NCBI GenBank assembly: GCA_023052935.1
Contig: CM041293.1
Location: 176,877,600-176,941,599, forward strand
Length of the DNA: 64,000 nucleotides
Direction of reading: 5' to 3'
From: Piezodorus guildinii
Taxonomy: Eukaryota; Arthropoda; Insecta; Hemiptera; Pentatomidae
Shown here: in pieces, positions 1 to 12,400 of the stretch
Numbering within the stretch: the first letter of the stretch is position 1
Layout: every line of letters starts with the position of its first letter
The notes under the pieces: model-generated
The model's database searches: none
Seen by the model: the letters and a program-made list of their open reading frames with translations, nothing else
What the model was told of the DNA's origin: nothing
Position numbers and translations under genes: made by a program

Positions 1-9
1 ATAAATATA

Positions 10-15
10 TTTATT
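10..15 (-). promoter_or_regulatory. Candidate poly(A) signal of EIF2AK1
   Basis: On the minus strand this reads AATAAA, about 180 nt downstream of the EIF2AK1 stop codon. The position is plausible for a short 3' UTR, but the region is very AT-rich, so chance occurrence is likely enough to keep confidence modest. Confidence 0.4.
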
Positions 16-190
16 TATATTTTGTCTTTTTATTATGTAATTTAACACTGCTAAATTCAGAGGAATTTCAGTCTATAATAATTACTTGTTTTAGTATTTT
101 TAAAAAAGTCATACTTTTTTTCTTCATTTTAAAAACAAGAAATGCAAAGATTTTGACAGCTTTTATAAAAACATGGTTTGGTTAATCTTT

Positions 191-418
191 TTATGTTGGT
201 GCTCTTAGCAATTCAAGCTCTTTCAGTTGTGCACGCAAAGATGCAATCTCTTCGTCTTTTGCTATTGATTCTCGTTTCAATTTCTTTATAGTCTCAGTTT
301 GCTCGGCCAGGACTCGCTGGGTGTCTGAAATCTGGGACTCGTCCAGCGTCACAAGAAGCTCACTGGAAGATGGTCGCCTTTTGATACTTTTGCTGATTGC
401 CTGACTGATGATATTTGC
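191..418 (-). CDS. EIF2AK1: EIF2AK1 exon 9 (C-terminal coiled coil, stop)
   Basis: The acceptor AG occupies 419-420 and the TAA stop 191-193. The exon encodes 75 residues: the end of the kinase C-lobe (SIKRRPSSSELL) followed by a Glu/Lys-rich heptad-like helix (AEQTETIKKLKRES and on). HRI proteins carry such a C-terminal coiled coil; PERK and GCN2 do not end this way. Confidence 0.92.
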   Translation of the reverse strand, partial: ANIISQAISKSIKRRPSSSELLVTLDESQISDTQRVLAEQTETIKKLKRESIAKDEEIASLRAQLKELELLRAPT

Positions 419-3400
419 CTGAAAATAAAATGGATTAACTCTTTAATAATTTTATGAGATCATATAAAGGTTAAGAAAAAACATTCAATATTTACTGTTT
501 GATATTAAAAGCATTTTCTTAAAAAAATTGTCTTAATTAAAAATTTCATTATAGGCAATGTACAGAGTATTTCAAAAAGAATATACAGTACCAGTCAAAA
601 GTTTGAGATCACCTATGGTTTACATCAATAAACCATGAATAAATAACCTCTATGAATACCTAAATAAAATATAAATATCTTATTATTATTTTATTTATAA
701 ACACATTTGCTATTTAGGTTAGTCAATATCATAAATAACAAGACATAGCTTGATTAATTCTAATTATTACTGAGACTTTTAATGTGATGAAAATTAAAAA
801 GAATAAACAATGTGATTTTTGTGTTAAGAGATTTATTTACAGTCTAGTAATCCCTTAAAGGGAATTAAGAAGATACATTTTATTCTTAGTTTGATTTATT
901 TATTTTATTGAGAAGTTCACTGCATAATTTTTGTTTTTTCTTCATTAAATAATTGTTAGAAAGAATGTATTTTCCGTTCAATTGCATGGTGCAACCTACA
1001 TAATACACAAAGAGATAAATCGGAGTATCGAAGTGCTGGACAAAATTTCAAAAAAAAAATTCAAACAGATTAATTGATGTGGATCATCAGTGGTCTCGAA
1101 CTTTTGACCAGCAATGTACTTGTTTCGAATATATATATTCGTTAAACTTTAAGACATACGAATATGAAACACATATTTACGAACCTCTCAAGTTCAGATA
1201 GTAGATGTTCAATATGACTACATAGGAAATCAGTATGAATTTGTGGCTTATCAGAGTGCCCAGGGATTACTTGTAGCATGGTGGTTAGCATAACGGCCTC
1301 CTATGCCCAAGGTCCCGGGTTCGAACCCACAGGTGGCCATAGGATTTTTTAATGGGAGTAAAAAATCCTTAGTTATGTTGTCCGTTAGAGAGGACGTTAA
1401 AAGGTGATCCCTAGCCTGCGATGTGAGGTACTCATTAAAGATCTCCATCCTAATTAAACCTTGGTAGACAAAATTTAGGACTCCCACTATGGCATTAAAT
1501 AAATAAACAAACCAGAGTGCCCAGAACATTTTTTTCTCTTTATTCCCTACCTGCCCTTTGAAGGCTATCCAGGGACATATGCCAACTTAAAAGCCCCCCT
1601 AGATGCCCAAAATGTCATATATTACAGATAGATATATCATCATAATATAAAGCCTAATAGCAAAATTTTGGCAAAGGAAAGTCTATACCAATTTAACTCA
1701 GGCTTACCTGAAGGGGAAAAGATGAAACCAGATCCGAAGGTATATTTCCTGACTTCAACTGACCAATCACTTTACTTCTTTCCATCGCAGTCGAGAAAGG
1801 CTGAAGAAGTTCGAAGAAAATTATACCTAAGCTGTACACATCGCTCTGAAAAATGAAACAAACAATAATAATAATTAATGACTTTTTATCTTGATTTAAT
1901 TGTTTAAAGATATAACAATAATCAGTGATGGTCTCTGTGATATTGATATATCAGGACATTTGTATAAGGTATTTAGGATCTTTAATAAATAGAAAAAACT
2001 AATATATTTAAAATAGTAGGTTTCTATTATCTTCCAAGAAAAGTTTTTACAGAAAAACTTTAACGAAATTATATTGCACAGGGAACAACAATCATCCCAC
2101 CTCAGATGAGAAGAGGCCAAAGAATATGTGAGGTGGGATGATTGTTGTTCCCTGTGCAATATAATTTTATCATAAAGAATTTTTTGACAACATTTTTAAA
2201 TTATAAAAATGGATTTTTAACTTGTCAGACAACTCAGTGAGTCCTGATGATGGGGAAGGCCCCGAAAAGTTGATTTGTTAAAGTTTTTCTGTAGCAACTT
2301 TTTTTGGAAGATAATAGAAACCTACTATTTTAAATTTATCAATTGCAATTCTCTCTTAGACCTGTTATTTTTATTAAGAAAAAACTAAATTCAGGAGAAA
2401 ATAAAGTCATGGTCAGCAGAAAGGTGTGTTATTAAAGAGCACCGCAACTACTTTCCGGTTTTTCTCTAGAAACTTAAGGGTTAGAACCTTTGTGTAACAT
2501 ACAATTGTAAACAATGGTTATACAATTGGATAACATTGTAGCTTACTTTGAAGGATGAACAACCCCTCATGGATTTCGAGAATAAGGTTCTAAGTAAAAT
2601 ATGGCAGTGTGTAACAAAATAGCCAAAGTGTACAGCATACAATCTAATTAATTGAAAGATTTTCTAGGGCTAATAACATGATCCAACTAAGATGTTGAGT
2701 ACCCCTTGTATTAAGAAATATTGGGTTGGAAACAAAATAACCTGCCAATTTGCCAGTTCTGGACATTTATTTTTAATTGATTGATCTAATTTTTTAAATT
2801 GTTAGCAATAATATATGAAACCTAATTTTTGGTAGATTACGAAGGTTCATTATTGAAAATAATAAACCAAAATTATTACATAGGTTTTGTTGCAATAGCA
2901 AACTTAAGGAGGCTGTTAGGATTGATTAACTCATTTCTTAATAGATGCTCCGATCAGTCAACACCAAAAAGGCTGCACCAGAGCCTATCATCGCACCAAC
3001 AGATTGTGTGAAAAGAAGTTTCATCTTCTTGTCTACACAGTGGAGTGATTGAAAGTACTAAGCTTAGACATGTGATAGTTGAGTTTGCAGTGTCCTGTCT
3101 ATATAGCTGTAATTATTTTTAATGAGGTCCTGCTCATATTGAGTAGGCAATTGATGTTGACAAATTACAAACAGGATAAACAATCCGACTTAGGGATTAA
3201 TTCATCACATAAGAAGTGTATCATACTGACATAAAAATAAATAGAAAAACTGAAAGAACTTATTTGCCATACAAATATATAACATTCCGGAGTCTGCCGT
3301 CAGCCATTGTGGAGTGAAGAAGTGTCTATTGTTCCCCAGTTTTAAGCCATTTTTAAATAGTTTAGGTTTAATCTATCCGCATATAAAGTGTTTGTAGTGA

Positions 3401-6400
3401 TCCAGTTATAGTAGTGCTTGTTCTATCTGAGCTTAGTTAAGCGAAGAAATATTTGATATACAATAGAAATAAAATTATAATACTAATTAAGTACTATTGG
3501 AAAGCCTACTTAAAGGGATACCTACGTCATAGGTGCACTCTGTTACAGGCGAGTCACGTGGTCTATTGCTACTGCTAACTATATAGCCTTACCCACCAGC
3601 TGTTTAACTTTTGTTTTTGTTTTCGTTCTCACTACCTACTACTGTTAGGAATATCTCATACTCTTTAAGGTCACCTATTACATAAAGAAATTTTTACTAC
3701 TTTATCATAATTTAAATATGGAAGAAAAATTAGAAAAACTAACACAAGTGATCTCAAACTTCCAAATTTCAGTTGCTTCAAATGCTGAGCTGTTGTCAGG
3801 AGAAATTAAACAAGTTAAAGAAAGCCTACTAAATACTGAAAAAAAGATAGATGACATTAAGTGCCTAACTGAACAGTTCAAAAAAGATATTAATAAGGTC
3901 CAGGAAACATTAAAGCAAACGGATCAGAAGTGTAGCTATTTTCATCAAATACTATCTGAAAAATATGAGTTCTTAAGAAGGGAAAGAAATATTATATTAT
4001 TTAACATTAAAAGCCAATCAGATGATACAGAAGAGGATCTCGTATTACTGGTATTGAAAATTTTCAGAGATATATTGAAAACAGAAGTCCATACAAACGA
4101 CATAGATTTAGTTAAAACATTAGGCAAGAATAATTCAAATACGAGACCAATTCTTGTAAAATTTACCACTTTAAGGATCAAACATCGAATACTTAAAGCA
4201 TCTAAACTGTTAAAAGGGACAAATATAATCTTATCACAAGACTACAGTAAAGAAGTCAGATCAAAAAGAAAAATTCTCTTACCTTATCTCAAGCAGGCTA
4301 AAACTCAAAATATGCGTGCATTTCTTATACACGATAAGTTGAAAATAAATGGCACTATTTTTACGGTGGAAACCATAGATAAATATGAAAAAGAGCTGGA
4401 TTCAATTTATCGACTAAATCGTATGAGCAGCACACCGGAGCCAACTGTTTCTAAACATAATATTAAAGAAATAAAGAAAAATACGCATACTGAACACACA
4501 TATTCTACCGACTCATCCGAATTCGAAGAAAGAAATGACCACCGATCCGACAAACCGAGCCTATTTGAAGAACTTCAAGCCACAAAAATAAACAGTAAGC
4601 GAAACCGACAGAGCGAAAGCCCTAAGCATCAGAAGAAAAAGGCCGTACGTAGCTCATCGACACCTGAGCAATGACTGGATTACCTCCATGTCAACAACGG
4701 AACATCAACAGGCTGCCTCCCGGGGACACAAACGGATTATACTACTATAAACATCAATAATGTAGAATATTTACCTTGCTCTGTTATATTTTGGAACACT
4801 CACGGAATTAATAACTTTTTCTCAACTACACCTTACTACACGGCAACATCAATATTCTGCCTCTACGAAACCTGGCAAACATCTAGTTCACTGAATATTT
4901 CTCCAGCCTTACAAGATTTTTCTGCAATAATATCACCGGCAATAAAAGAAAAAAGTAGAGGACGTGGAAGCGGTGGCCTAGCGTTACTATACAATAGAAA
5001 TATATATAATGTAGAAATAATAGATAAATGTGAATACTGGATTTTTGCCCTGGTAAGTGTAAGCACTAACAAATCTTTTATTCTAGGTTTTCTATATTTT
5101 AAACCCACTATTAATATTATATATGTCATTGATCTACTTAGAGAAACTTTAATTACAATTAAAAATAAATTCAATAATAAATTAATCCTTATTGGAGGAG
5201 ATGTTAACTGTCGAATGGGACAACTGAACCAGTATGATGTTGACTATATATTTGGAACACACTTCGCGGGGCACCGCATTAGCTTGGACCATACTGATAA
5301 CGATAAAGGTAGAATGCTAAACGAACTCATGGAAGATGAAGGTTTCCTTATTATTAACGGTAGGGCCCCCTCTGACAAACCAGGTAACTTTACTAACGTT
5401 AATTATAGAGGGCAAAGTGTAGTCGACATAATATGGTGTAATTTGAATTTTATTAGTGAAATAATTGATCTAACAGTACTTGATTTCCCCTCACTTTCAG
5501 ATCACTTCCCGATAAAGGCAGAACTTAAATTATCAATAGATAAACATAAAGTAAATAAAACTCGCAAACCATTAGCTCAAACTCAAGTGTTAAAATGGCA
5601 ACCCGAAAAAACATTATTATTTAAAACATCAATGACCCATTCACCTCGTGTGGGAGGCCATCCGTTTGATAATGTTGACCTGATGTATGAAAATATAGCC
5701 CTAGCAATCCAAGAAACTGCTAATTGCCTCCAGCTCTGTACCACCACTGCTGTCAAATTCAAATTAACAAACTACACAAACCCTTGGTATGACAGCGAAT
5801 GTAAATCCGCGAAATATAATATAAAAAGAAAATTTAAAGCTCTTAAAGAAAGTGGATATGATATCAACATTAGATCGGAATACTTACAAGCAAAAAGTAT
5901 CTATAGAAATCTATGTAAAAAAAAGAAAGCGGAATATAAAAATAACTTAATAGAGGAATTGGGTAACTATAAAGATTCAAAAAAATTTTGGCACACAGTC
6001 AATCGTTTTAGAATTAAAAAATCTACATCCAATCCTATACCTCCCGAAATATGGAGTGAATATTTCAAAAATTTCTACGGACAAAGATCTATAAACCTTC
6101 ATCTGAAATTAACAACAACAGACCCAATATTAGACCGGGAAATCACACTAAATGAATTAACCGCATCATTAAATAAAATAAAATCTGGTAAATCTCCTGG
6201 ACCTGATAATATTCCGAACGATTTTCTCAAAAACCTACCTCAAAACTGGCAGTTATACTTAGTATCTTTATTCAATAGAATCTTGACTACTGAAGACATA
6301 CCTAACAACTGGACAAAATCAAATATAACGATGATATATAAAAAAGGAGACATACATCAACCCGAGAATTACCGGCCAATTTCCTTAATGAACAGTCTTC

Positions 6401-9400
6401 TGAAAATTTTTACTCAAATTTTGTTAGACCGATTAACAACATGGGAAAATGAAAAAGGAATTTTACCTGAAACACAAAATGGATTTCGGAAAGGGAGATC
6501 TTGCCTCGATAACTTATTCCTAATGAATGCGTTAACACAACTGAAATTAGAATATTCAGACAGTGATTTATTTGTTATCTTCATTGATTACAGAAGAGCT
6601 TTCGACAGTGTAAATCATAATATTCTATGGTACAAATTAAAATTGCTGGGAATAAGTGGGAAAATTATTCGGCTTATAAGAAATCTTTATGAACGGGCCG
6701 CAATAAGAATAAAAATAGATGGATCGCTCTCTGATGAAATAGCCGTGACGAAAGGAGTATTACAGGGAGAAGTTCTATCCGCTTACCTTTTTTGTTTATA
6801 TATATCCGATATGGATTATTACTTCTTTAAAAAAGGCGCTACCGGTATTCAGCTGAATTCGAAATTTAATGTATTGAGCTCTTATTACGCAGACGACATG
6901 GCGATATTCTCATATTCCTACGTCGATACTAATAAAAAACTGGAAATTCTTTCTTCATATGCGAAGGAAAATTATCTAGAAGTAAATCGTTCAAAAACAA
7001 AAATAATCTTCTTCCATAAAGGAAAACAGAAAAAACTGAAAAACTTCTATTATGATGGAGAACTAATGGAAACAGTAACATATTACACGTATCTGGGCGT
7101 TCCTTTATCCTCTTCTGGTCTCTTCTATGAGGCCTGTAAACACGCTCAATCTAAGACAGCCTGCGCGATAGGTACAGTTATTGATATCTGTAGAAGGTCT
7201 AAGATGGAATCATGGGAAAGTAGGAGACGATTAAACGAAGCCATTACTACTAGTTCACTTTTCTACGGTATAGAAATTTGGGGTCTCAGGTATCTAGATG
7301 CTATTGAGAAAGCACAGTTAAATTACTTTAAAAGGTTATTTAATTTAAATAGAAACATTCCTTATTGGCTCTTAAGATTAGAATTTGGGCTTGAACATTC
7401 CACGACAAAAATAATAAAATGTGTCCTGAGATTCATACAGAAAATACTTATCATGCCAGACGATAGAATACCCAAAATATGTTATATGATACTTAAAGAA
7501 AAACATAACAATCGACCATCTGCAAAATATAACTGGTTTACCCAAATATACAATATCTTAGATAAAGCCGATAGCTCAGAGATACTTTTTGAAAATAACC
7601 CATCTACTATACAAACCAATAGTACAGTAATAATTGAATCATTTAAGAAATTACTACACAACAAAGATATCGAATCTTTAAGATCGAGTCAATATAGCCC
7701 TTTCTACAATAGTCTTTACCAACAAACTTCGCTCAGCCACAGTTATCAAACCATTTATAATATTCCGTTTAAGATGTTAAAAATAATAATACAAGCTCGC
7801 CTCTCTGGAAAATACCATATTAAATTCTCTCATGCAAACAATACCTACAATATTAAACCCAAAGAAATCTGCACAATATGTAATATGAACACATATGAAA
7901 CCATATACCACTTAATAGCAGTCTGTCCAATATATTCTGCACTTCGAAACCACTACATACCTCACGCTAATAACATACCAGAAAGCCTATTTCCTACAAT
8001 ATTAACTATTGATGACCCAATTAAAATCAAACTACTCTATTATTATTTAGTTAGTACCTTAAAACTAAGATCATTTGTAATAAATGAGTAATATTTATTA
8101 ACAATTACGAGCTACATTAGAAAATAATCAAATATTTATAAAATTAATAATACTGTCCCTAGTTAATGTTTCATAGTGGTTCCTATGTAATAGGTAATGT
8201 CTGCACTACTGCAAGGAACTATTATAATCCATAATCTGGTTTCACAAAACTCTTTTAACTATATCTATATATCAGTGTTCATTTAAAATCCTAATATTTA
8301 ATATTCATTCACTCCAATGTTAATTTAAAATGTATTTATGTATATATATAACTATATCTATTAAAAATTTGTACTCCAAAGACTATTTAAAACTTTAATA
8401 CTTTTATATAAGATAAAAAAAAAATTTATATAAACCTGTATAATTTGTTACTTTCTGTTTATTTTATTTATTCTACTATGCTGTTTAATGCTTATCTATT
8501 ATCCTATTGTGATTTGTTGCGTTTCATGTTTATTACTTATAATTGTTATTAATTGCTGTTTGTTATGCATAGCCTGACCAGGCTCTATTTGTATGGGGAA
8601 CCCCCAAAGACAAATAAACTCATTCTATTCTATTCTATTCTATATATAACATTCCTATAAATGAAATATAAAATTCTATTTTAGAAAATAAAATGAGCTC
8701 ATTACCTTGGGATGACAGTATCCATTCAACTGCTCTGGTGCAGCGTACAGCTTGGTTCCCAACTGGCCTGGCTGGTGCGTCTCCACGACGGATATCGAAG
8801 GCTGGTGGTGAGTGATCAGGTTGCACGCCAGTCCGAAGTCTCCCACTTGAATCTGCTTCAAGTCGTGGCTCACGAACACGTTGCTCGGCTGTTGACAATG
8901 AAATTAGAAAAAAAGTCAACATCAAACAGATTATTCCAATTTATCCATAACACCTTTTTTACTATAATTTACCTATAAATGAATTGTATGAATAGTAAGA
9001 AAAATTTTGGAATTGAAGTATTCAACAGAAGTAAATGTTAGAATCCCACAAGTCAAAATGACCCAAACTCCCAAAAAAGTGTGTTTACGCTGAGCTAACT
9101 GTGGAAGACCAGTACTTCCAAGTGACAACTCAAATTATGTTGTTTCGGTTATAGCAAATTAGTGGACTGCACTAATTTAAAAAAAAAAATTAAAGTAAAC
9201 GACGAATTACAATACATTTATTAAACTAACTACGTACTAAAGAAAACATAAGAAACCAAATTAACCTAATTACCTAAACAGATTTAATAAGAAACAAAAT
9301 TATTACATTCACAATTGCAGTAGAAAAAATCTGGAGCACGCAACACACAACTTTCATTTACCTCCGTTATTTATATCATTTTAAGAATTTTTAAACAAAT

Positions 9401-12400
9401 TTAAAAATGAAAATAAATTGTTAAAGAATTATTTACATCGGATTTTAAAAGAAACATGTGTTTTATTAAATAATCTATTGTATTATTGTCTACAACAATC
9501 AGTTAGTTTTATCACTCTCTGTTAAATTTTACAATAGTATGTGTAAGATAATATTTTTTTTTTAAATCTTTAGCATCCCAACGGTATATTACACATGTAT
9601 ATAACTATTCTTAACTTAAAAAATTGCATTAAAAAAATATTCTAGCAGTTATCTCCTTTAGTTGGTTATAAAATTCGTTCAACTTATATATTTACCTGTT
9701 TTTTAGATTTGCTAATCAGATGGTATGGTGAATTTTATAAAAACTTCAAAATTAGTACCTTTACTTTAGAGGAAGAAATTTTTAAATATTGGTATTTAAG
9801 CCGTTTTTGAAAAATCGTTAGAGCCGTTTTTGAGAAAATCCTAAATAGGTTTAAAATGCATAGTATAAAGTAGATCTTCCGGTCAGCTGATTTTTGTAAA
9901 AAAAGTTGCTGTAACATCTCGGGCGTATAGTTGTCTTAAATATGAAATTTCAGTTTTATAGGACTTTTCGTTTACGGGCTGGGCTTACCACACGGACACA
10001 TAGACGTTTTTGCAGGACTTGGTCAATTGGACTCAAGGGACCCTAAAACGTGCATTTCTGTTGAAAATCTTTACGATCGCAATACTTTTCCTTACTATAT
10101 ATTCCATATATAGGTAAGAGAAAGTAAAAATATTTAACTTTATCTTTGTTGTAAGAAACAGTTATTTTAATATAAAGAATTTTATAATTATTCACGTTTA
10201 AAATTTTTTAATTAAATACTAAGGAATTGTTATTTATTAGTTTATTGTTAAATTGAATACCCAGTAAAGTGGGATAAATTTGTATGCAAATATGGTTCTT
10301 GGACTAAAAGCTCAGGCCAGTGCCTGTCCTAATCAGTGTTAAGGTAGCAACCAGCAATAGGTCTATAATCTGTGATCTTACACTACTACTGATTCAATAA
10401 AAAAAATAACAACTTTAAAGAAAAATAACTATTTTTTTTTTTATTTATTTAATACAAATCTTTTGTTAATTTTATGAAACCCAGTTAGATAAAATGTCTT
10501 CGGGAAAATTTAACTATTAATTTTGTGACTAAACATAAACTTATAGAATAGATTTTTATTCGCTTTGAAGGGATGCCAGTGTTGAGTTTTTTTTTTTGGG
10601 AGTCACCTGTAGCATGATTGCTAGCATAACAGCCTTCAATGCCCAAGGTCACAGGTTTAAATCCGCAGTTCAGTTCCAAGCCTGTTCAATTTCAGGTACT
10701 CGTAAAAGATTTCTATCCTAATTAAACCTGAATATGCAAAATTTAGGACTCCTACTGTACACATTAGCATGAAGTGAGGTTAAATAAATAAACAAAATTG
10801 ATTTTTACTTAGAAAAAGTTTGGGAAAGTTGTGTGATGTACACACCAGATTTTTTCATTATTAGTATGTGATAATTAATTACCTTTAAGTCGTGGTGTAC
10901 TATCCCTTGCGAATGTATGTACTCAACGCCTCTGACTATCTGTCGAAATATCTCCATGCACTGGTTGATATCGATTTCATTAGTGTCGACGTTCCTTATG
11001 TCCAACCATTGCCTCAGGGTCTGTTGGCACAACTGCATTTGAATGTAAAGAACAGCCCACTCCGTCACAGAGGTTTTTTCTTCGTAGTCGTATTTACATC
11101 TGTACACGAGATCGATGTTACTCGAGTATTTACACACTTCGTCACCGATTTCTTCTATTTTACTGCTAACTGAACTTTCAAACACAACTTCGAGGGAGTC
11201 TTCTTTCATACTTTCGTCACTGGACAGACTAAAATAAAATTTTAATTAAAACAAATTCACTATTGTTATATTATTTATCATATTTTAATTTATTCTGTCT
11301 ATATATGTATTCATACACCAGACAAATGGTCAAATATGAGAGATAAGTACTCGCTTCGGCGGTGCATATACTAAAATTGGAACGAAATATGAGAGATAAT
11401 ACAATCAAAATGGTTCATAATAATGGACCACAGAGAAGTTGGTTTGGGATGCAGTCGTCAAGAAAAACACGCTAATAAGATAAACTTATTTACTGTGTAC
11501 AGATGTTTCGGCCTACGACCAATACAATTAAAAGAAAAAAATAATAAGTTAAGTACAATAATAAAATAACAGTAATAAAATATGGAAACAAACATTAATA
11601 TAAAATGAATAGCTGACCCGGCAAACGTTCTGCCATACAAATTATGTCTAGTGAATATTTTCATTGTTAAATAAAAAATAACGAATGCATTGTGTGTGGA
11701 GTTGGGAAGTTATTGCAGAAGGAGGAATGGAACACAGTAGAAGATGACCATAGTTAAAAAAACAAAAACAATCCATTCATTTTCTCAATTAAATGTATTT
11801 CATATGTGTTAAATACAAACTGACGTTAACACATAACATTGGAAACCTAAAGATTTTAGAAAAAATACCATGTTATATAAAAAATCGTAAGAGGTAATGT
11901 AAATTGACTTGAGAGCTTGAACTTATTACTGATTACTATGCATAACAATCTTGTATTGTTTTAATATTTAATATAAATCATATGTTTAAAACAAAACTTA
12001 TTCCAAAAGATTAACCATATCATCTTAATGACATTGATAAAAAACAGGTAAATATATAAGTTGGACCAATTCGATATTCAACTAAAGGAGATAACTGCAA
12101 AAATATTTGTTTATTGCAATTTTTTTTGTTTTTGAACTTAAGAAGAGTAATGACATGTATAATTTACCATTGGAATGCTAAAGATTTTAGAAAAAAAACA
12201 TTATCTTATACACACTAGCGTAAAAGTTAACGGAGAGTAATGAAAAGCCGATAAAACAAACTGATTGTCATAGATATTAGTATAATAGATTATATAATAA
12301 AACACATGTTTCTCGTAAAATCCAATGTAAATAATTCTTTATCAATTTATTTTCCTTTCTAAATTTGTTTAAAAATTCTTAAATTGATTTTAACAGCTGA

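Larger units (their letters stand above)
3289..8641 (+). mobile_element. Full-length non-LTR retrotransposon (LINE family A)
   Basis: A complete-looking LINE of 5353 bp. It begins GGAGTCTGCCGTCAGCC, has a 5' UTR of about 430 bp, ORF1 (3718-4674), ORF2 with endonuclease and reverse transcriptase (4675-8091), a 3' UTR of about 500 bp, and a tail of (TTCTA)n rather than poly(A). Exact 14-bp target duplications (3275-3288, 8642-8655) define its ends. All recognised catalytic motifs are intact, so the insertion looks young. It sits in EIF2AK1 intron 7, antisense to the gene. Clade assignment is uncertain: ORF1 resembles the L1-type coiled-coil/RRM protein and the short tandem tail recalls CR1/L2-like elements. 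Confidence 0.93.

Noticed and set aside
1300..1340. tRNA gene suggested by A and B boxes
   Set aside because: The head is joined to a SINE body and is flanked by the element's target duplication. The same applies to heads at 10600, 43407, 49605, 50040 and 56950.
1896..2159. 87-codon open frame on the minus strand
   Set aside because: It lies across one arm and the loop of the fold-back element and reads the inverted repeat; no domain.
5215..5217. ATG at 5215 as the true start of LINE ORF2
   Set aside because: It lies directly after GGDVNCR inside the endonuclease; the essential FWN and YET motifs are upstream in the same open frame.
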